The position numbers were made by a program, and so were the translations under genes. The notes beneath the pieces were generated by a model. The model was not told the origin of the DNA and did not search any database. It was given only the letters and a program-made list of their open reading frames with translations. This document shows, piece after piece, positions 42,981-46,390 of a DNA stretch of 46,390 nt. The first letter of the stretch is position 1, and every line of letters begins with the position of its first letter. The DNA is from a virus. The stretch is taken from positions 1-46,390 of the IMG/VR virus record IMGVR_UViG_3300001848_000720; one strand, written 5' to 3'.

Positions 42981-44435
42981 TTAGCCAGACTGGCTAGCCA
43001 GTTGTTTTTTGAGCTTTTCTAGGCTAGATTCAAGATTGGCCAAGGCCGAAGAAACTCTTCCCTGGAGAGTTTCCACTGTGGTGTACCCTGTGGGCTTGTT
43101 GCCCCACTCCTTGGTAAGATACGTAACTTGTCGTTGTAACCCTTGCAAGTCTCCCTGTAACGCTTCATAATCAGATATGGTATTATTAGTCTTGTCTATC
43201 GCAGCGGATAATTTTATGGGATCATTACTGGTCTTGGCTTCTGTGATTGCCTTTGATAAATCAGAGATGCTGGCGTTCAGCTTCTTGTATGTTTCTAAAT
43301 CCTGATTACTGTTGTCAGAAAAACTTTGCACCAGTTTGATAATACTGTCTTTAGCGGTCCCTGATTGATAGTTGACTTCTGGCACTTTGTCACTACCGGT
43401 AACCCGTGTTGTGGCTGCATCAATTGTGGCTCGATCCGCAGTATCTGATGCCGGTTGTGCCGGATCCTGCTGTAACACTGCATCGTTGGCATTTTGATTG
43501 GCAAAATTTGTGGCAAATGCGCCGTCTCGTGCCGCGGTATCTAGTGCGGATTTTACTTCTGCTGGTAAGGGTAGATTCTGTGCCCATTTTGCAGCATCAC
43601 CCAGGCTCTTGGCTGCATTTAATGCCGTGCCCGATAATGCATCAACAGATAATTGATCAGTTGGTATACCTAGATCTTTCAACGAACTCAGCCCCTGACT
43701 CATAAGTTGTTGTTGTATCTTTTCTTGACTGGGCACGGATTCCAACAATTTTGATACATCTGTTATGCCGCCGGCGCCAGTCCAGACCGAGGGACTGTTC
43801 AATACTTGCGATAGATTGGCCGCGCCGTCTGATAGATATGTACTGACTGTCCCGGGCTTGAGCATACCAGCACGTTCTAGCTGAGTAGCATCTAATCCAA
43901 ACTTGCCCAGGCCTTTATCATCACTAAGCACGGTGGCTGCTTGATCCACTGCTGTGGACACCGAGCTCATGGCTGCACGTACATCCACTTGACTCAGTCC
44001 CTGTATTGGTACCAGGCCGGTGGCCTGTTTGGACAGATCTGCGATGTTTATGGGATTAGCCGGCACCAGATTATTGATTGTACTGTTGATAGCACCCAAT
44101 GATTTGCCGGCCGCGCTCTGTAATGTGCCAGTGATTGATCCTAGATTTATAGACGATGCGGATTGAGTGGCTGCATCAAATGCTCCAGTTAATGCACCTT
44201 GGGTCGATCCCCCTACCCCGGCCAAACTTTGACTCAACTGGCTGGCCGCAGATTTCAATCCCCCGGCCAACTGTGTGGCGCTGTTAATAAGGTCTCCAGA
44301 TTTAAGTCCCACCAAACTACCAGCATCTAGTTGTTGCTGAAAAATCTGCCGAGCCTGCGCTTCAGTCAAGGCATCAGGCCCTTCGATCTGGAATTGTTGT
44401 CCATTAATGGGATTGGTAAAGGTATAGACGTTCAT
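42981..44435 (-). CDS. Conserved phage structural protein with C-terminal coiled coil (484 aa)
   Basis: The first ~45 residues form a small conserved unit (YTFTNPINGQQFQIEGP, then ALTEAQARQIFQQQ). Residues ~50-290 are Ala/Ser/Leu/Gly-rich and helical, without membrane-like length. From ~365 to the end there are heptad-like helices (LETYKKLNASISDLSKAI, LGNLESSLEKL-type segments) suggesting a coiled coil. It starts with ATGA overlap from the gp5-like gene and lies just before gp25, so it is probably a baseplate or tail-hub component. No named family is recognised. Confidence 0.78.
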   Translation of the reverse strand: MNVYTFTNPINGQQFQIEGPDALTEAQARQIFQQQLDAGSLVGLKSGDLINSATQLAGGLKSAASQLSQSLAGVGGSTQGALTGAFDAATQSASSINLGSITGTLQSAAGKSLGAINSTINNLVPANPINIADLSKQATGLVPIQGLSQVDVRAAMSSVSTAVDQAATVLSDDKGLGKFGLDATQLERAGMLKPGTVSTYLSDGAANLSQVLNSPSVWTGAGGITDVSKLLESVPSQEKIQQQLMSQGLSSLKDLGIPTDQLSVDALSGTALNAAKSLGDAAKWAQNLPLPAEVKSALDTAARDGAFATNFANQNANDAVLQQDPAQPASDTADRATIDAATTRVTGSDKVPEVNYQSGTAKDSIIKLVQSFSDNSNQDLETYKKLNASISDLSKAITEAKTSNDPIKLSAAIDKTNNTISDYEALQGDLQGLQRQVTYLTKEWGNKPTGYTTVETLQGRVSSALANLESSLEKLKKQLASQSG

Positions 44436-45931
44436 TTGGCCCTCAATGTTACCCCCGCGGGCATGGGTGGTGCTGCAGGGGGTGGTGTGGGTTGTCCCTG
44501 CTCATATTGTATATCTACATTCACACCAAGATTATGATAGGGCCATGGCTCGTGAGTGGGAGCTCGATTACAAATAGATTCAAGATTACCGGAATCCAAT
44601 AACCACCCCTCACTGGTACTGAATTTTACTGTATCCAATTTTATTTTGGGTATAGGTTGTGGTGCAGCAACCGAAGGGGCCACCGGACCATTGAAATCAA
44701 TGCCGCCCGCAGTTAAGGTAAATTGGCTACCTGAATTCCAAGTGGTGCTGGCACTTTGTATACCAATAGCGCCGTCGGCCTTGACATACAGTGTGTTTTT
44801 GCTGTAGATTTTCAAGTCATTTTGTGCCGTGAGTGCAAAGTTACGATCAGCTTCCTGTATCAAATCGCGCCGGGCATGCATTTTGATATCTTGTCCGGCC
44901 CACATGTTGATATCGCGATCAGCATGGAAATTTATATCACCTTGAGTACGCAGATTGATACTGTTGCTGCTATAAACATCCACAGTACCTTCTACACCTA
45001 GCTCAATCCAGCTCTGACCATTGGCATGCAAGATGTAAATGAAATTGTTGGTATCATTCATCATGATCTGATGACCCTTGGCTGTGCGAAAACGGAACAA
45101 CTGGTTGTTACCGTCAATATCACCATCATCCATGGTCAAGGTGTGACCGCCCATGCGAGCAATTACTTCCAGTTCATTGGGTTTGACTGTGCCGCTATTG
45201 AGCTTTTTGCGGATATCGCTGGGTTTGAGACCACCTTGATAGACTGCTGTGCCAGGAGTACTGATACCAAAACAGGCGCTGGGGCTTTCGCGCTGTGCGG
45301 AACTGCGTATGGGACCACGCTCGGGATCCTTGGCCACACCCTGCTGGAACATGCTGGCGGCCACTACACTTTGCACTGGTTTGGCTTGATCAAAAAATCT
45401 ACCAGCATTATCTAATCGACTGTTGTTGGTATTGATTTCTGTAACCGGCATGCGTTCAGCATTGGCAAAATAGGCATCTTGGTTGGCATTGGCCGGGATA
45501 TAATTGCTCTCGGCACCTATGGCCGGAATCATGTGATTTACACCGTTGACTGGTTCAATACCAATGTAGTATCCTTTGCTGCGATCACCATCTACAAAAA
45601 TACAAATCGCATAAAGACCCAGGTCCGGGGGCGTAAACCACATACCGTAACTGTTTTGATTACCGGGATATGTGCCATCACCGGTATTGGGAGTTTTGCC
45701 TGTGGGTGTGGCTCCATAAAATGGTGGCATATATCCCACAGTAATCCATTTGCTGCTGTCATCTTCGGTGCCATCACCAAATGCTTCAATATAGACTTGT
45801 AAACGACCACTACGTATAGGGTCTATGTTGTTCATGATCTTGCCACGGAATGGCCCGTACTCCGCCGGAGTACCGCCACGATCCTGTTTGTAACTGGCTG
45901 GTCTGCCGCGATTGCGTTCAACGTTTTGCAT
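44432..45931 (-). CDS. 5: gp5-like baseplate hub protein with octad beta-helix, no lysozyme domain seen (499 aa)
   Basis: The N-terminal region (about 20-140) resembles the gp5/VgrG OB-fold base (GPFRGKIMNNIDPIRSGRLQVYIE and GLYAICIFVDGD), which closes the hub and holds the needle. About 309-390 consist of near-perfect eight-residue repeats such as GDINFHAD, RDINMWAG, QDIKMHAR, RDLIQEAD, NDLKIYSK and NTLYVKAD. This is the octad pattern of the T4 gp5 needle beta-helix. The T4 protein carries a lysozyme domain between the two, and I see no such domain here. The stop overlaps the next ATG by 4 bp. Confidence 0.88.
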   Translation of the reverse strand: MQNVERNRGRPASYKQDRGGTPAEYGPFRGKIMNNIDPIRSGRLQVYIEAFGDGTEDDSSKWITVGYMPPFYGATPTGKTPNTGDGTYPGNQNSYGMWFTPPDLGLYAICIFVDGDRSKGYYIGIEPVNGVNHMIPAIGAESNYIPANANQDAYFANAERMPVTEINTNNSRLDNAGRFFDQAKPVQSVVAASMFQQGVAKDPERGPIRSSAQRESPSACFGISTPGTAVYQGGLKPSDIRKKLNSGTVKPNELEVIARMGGHTLTMDDGDIDGNNQLFRFRTAKGHQIMMNDTNNFIYILHANGQSWIELGVEGTVDVYSSNSINLRTQGDINFHADRDINMWAGQDIKMHARRDLIQEADRNFALTAQNDLKIYSKNTLYVKADGAIGIQSASTTWNSGSQFTLTAGGIDFNGPVAPSVAAPQPIPKIKLDTVKFSTSEGWLLDSGNLESICNRAPTHEPWPYHNLGVNVDIQYEQGQPTPPPAAPPMPAGVTLRAK

Positions 45932-45932
45932 A

Positions 45933-46390
45933 TTAGGCGTCTCTTGCTATTTCTTGTGGATCTTTGACTTGTGCGGTTGTGGGTATCACAATACCAGTGG
46001 CTACTATCACACCATTGCTAACTGCCGGCGCCGGTGGTAGGACTGGTTGTATAAAGTCATTGACCACAGGATTAAATGTGTTAGATATGCTGGATCCGGT
46101 ACCCACCACTGTACGATCAAAAATACTGGCCAATCGTAAACCGGATGCACCACCACTGGCATTTTGCATGACCGACGAATTCAAAAAGTTGCCCATGGTA
46201 ACTGTTGAGGTATTTGTACTAGGTAATACCCCGGTATTAGAAACACCGCCACCAACAATGGTTGGAGTATCAGCATTGGAACGTTGGGTATCACCAGTGG
46301 AATCATTGTTTCTGGCATTGGGATCATAGTTATCGGAATTGTTAGTTGTGCCAGAATTGTCTTGAGTTGCGGTACTTGGCAAATTGGCAT
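45933..46390 (-). CDS. Unknown phage structural protein, 5' end beyond window (>=150 aa)
   Basis: The frame is open to the window edge, so the true start lies outside; a TTG at 46382 is only the first possible start. The visible part is Asn/Ser/Thr/Asp-rich at the N-terminal side (TNNSDNYDPNARNN) and becomes Pro/Val/Ile-rich (QPVLPPAPAVSNGVIVATG) at the C-terminus, ending PQEIARDA. Low-complexity linkers of this kind are common in tail proteins. It precedes the gp5-like gene by one base, so it is part of the baseplate operon. No function assigned. Confidence 0.7.
   Translation of the reverse strand, partial: ANLPSTATQDNSGTTNNSDNYDPNARNNDSTGDTQRSNADTPTIVGGGVSNTGVLPSTNTSTVTMGNFLNSSVMQNASGGASGLRLASIFDRTVVGTGSSISNTFNPVVNDFIQPVLPPAPAVSNGVIVATGIVIPTTAQVKDPQEIARDA

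Noticed and set aside
45592-45810. Extra minus-strand gene within the gp5-like gene
   Set aside because: Out of frame with a well-supported hub protein and lacking a start signal.

Overview
The window reads as part of the genome of a T4-like (contractile-tailed) bacteriophage. The case rests on a baseplate block on the minus strand with a gp5-like hub, a gp25-like wedge protein and a gp6-like wedge protein in T4-like order, and on TATAAATA-type late promoter motifs in front of several of these genes. Repeat-rich fibre proteins, a phage-type ThyX and very tight ATGA gene overlaps fit marine or freshwater T4-like viruses. The host cannot be named from this sequence. No tRNA, CRISPR array, integrase or insertion sequence was seen.

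Layout. (1) 1-5382, plus strand: a metallopeptidase/VWA protein ending in a strong terminator, three small phage proteins of unknown role, the thymidylate synthase ThyX with its own terminator, then an NAD-dependent sugar epimerase/dehydratase overlapping a DegT-type sugar aminotransferase. (2) 5339-17472, minus strand: an accessory island of twelve tightly packed genes. It holds four tandem radical SAM proteins with an N-terminal cysteine cluster, four or five glycosyltransferase-like proteins (three with visible DxD-type motifs) and three small or medium proteins of unknown function. (3) 17510-24131, minus: two large fibre-like proteins (one LamG/SPRY-like, one rich in GNITGGN repeats) and two small structural proteins, one of them a 49-codon gene. 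(4) 24151-46390, minus: a 4896-residue giant structural protein with a predicted seven-repeat FG-GAP propeller, then gp6-like, gp25-like, an unknown structural protein, a gp5-like hub with an octad beta-helix, and a truncated gene at the window edge.

How it fits together. The minus-strand genes are transcribed from the baseplate end towards position 5339. Late promoter motifs lie at four points between 23.3 and 43.0 kb, but none was seen inside the radical SAM/glycosyltransferase island, so the island is probably expressed by read-through from the fibre genes. I infer that it modifies a virion surface protein, probably the fibres, or a cell-surface glycan. The plus-strand epimerase and aminotransferase meet the island tail to tail (the genes overlap by 44 bp) and could supply an amino-sugar donor. 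The four-fold radical SAM set with its glycosyltransferases is the best candidate for an undescribed system here. The giant propeller-containing baseplate protein is the second.
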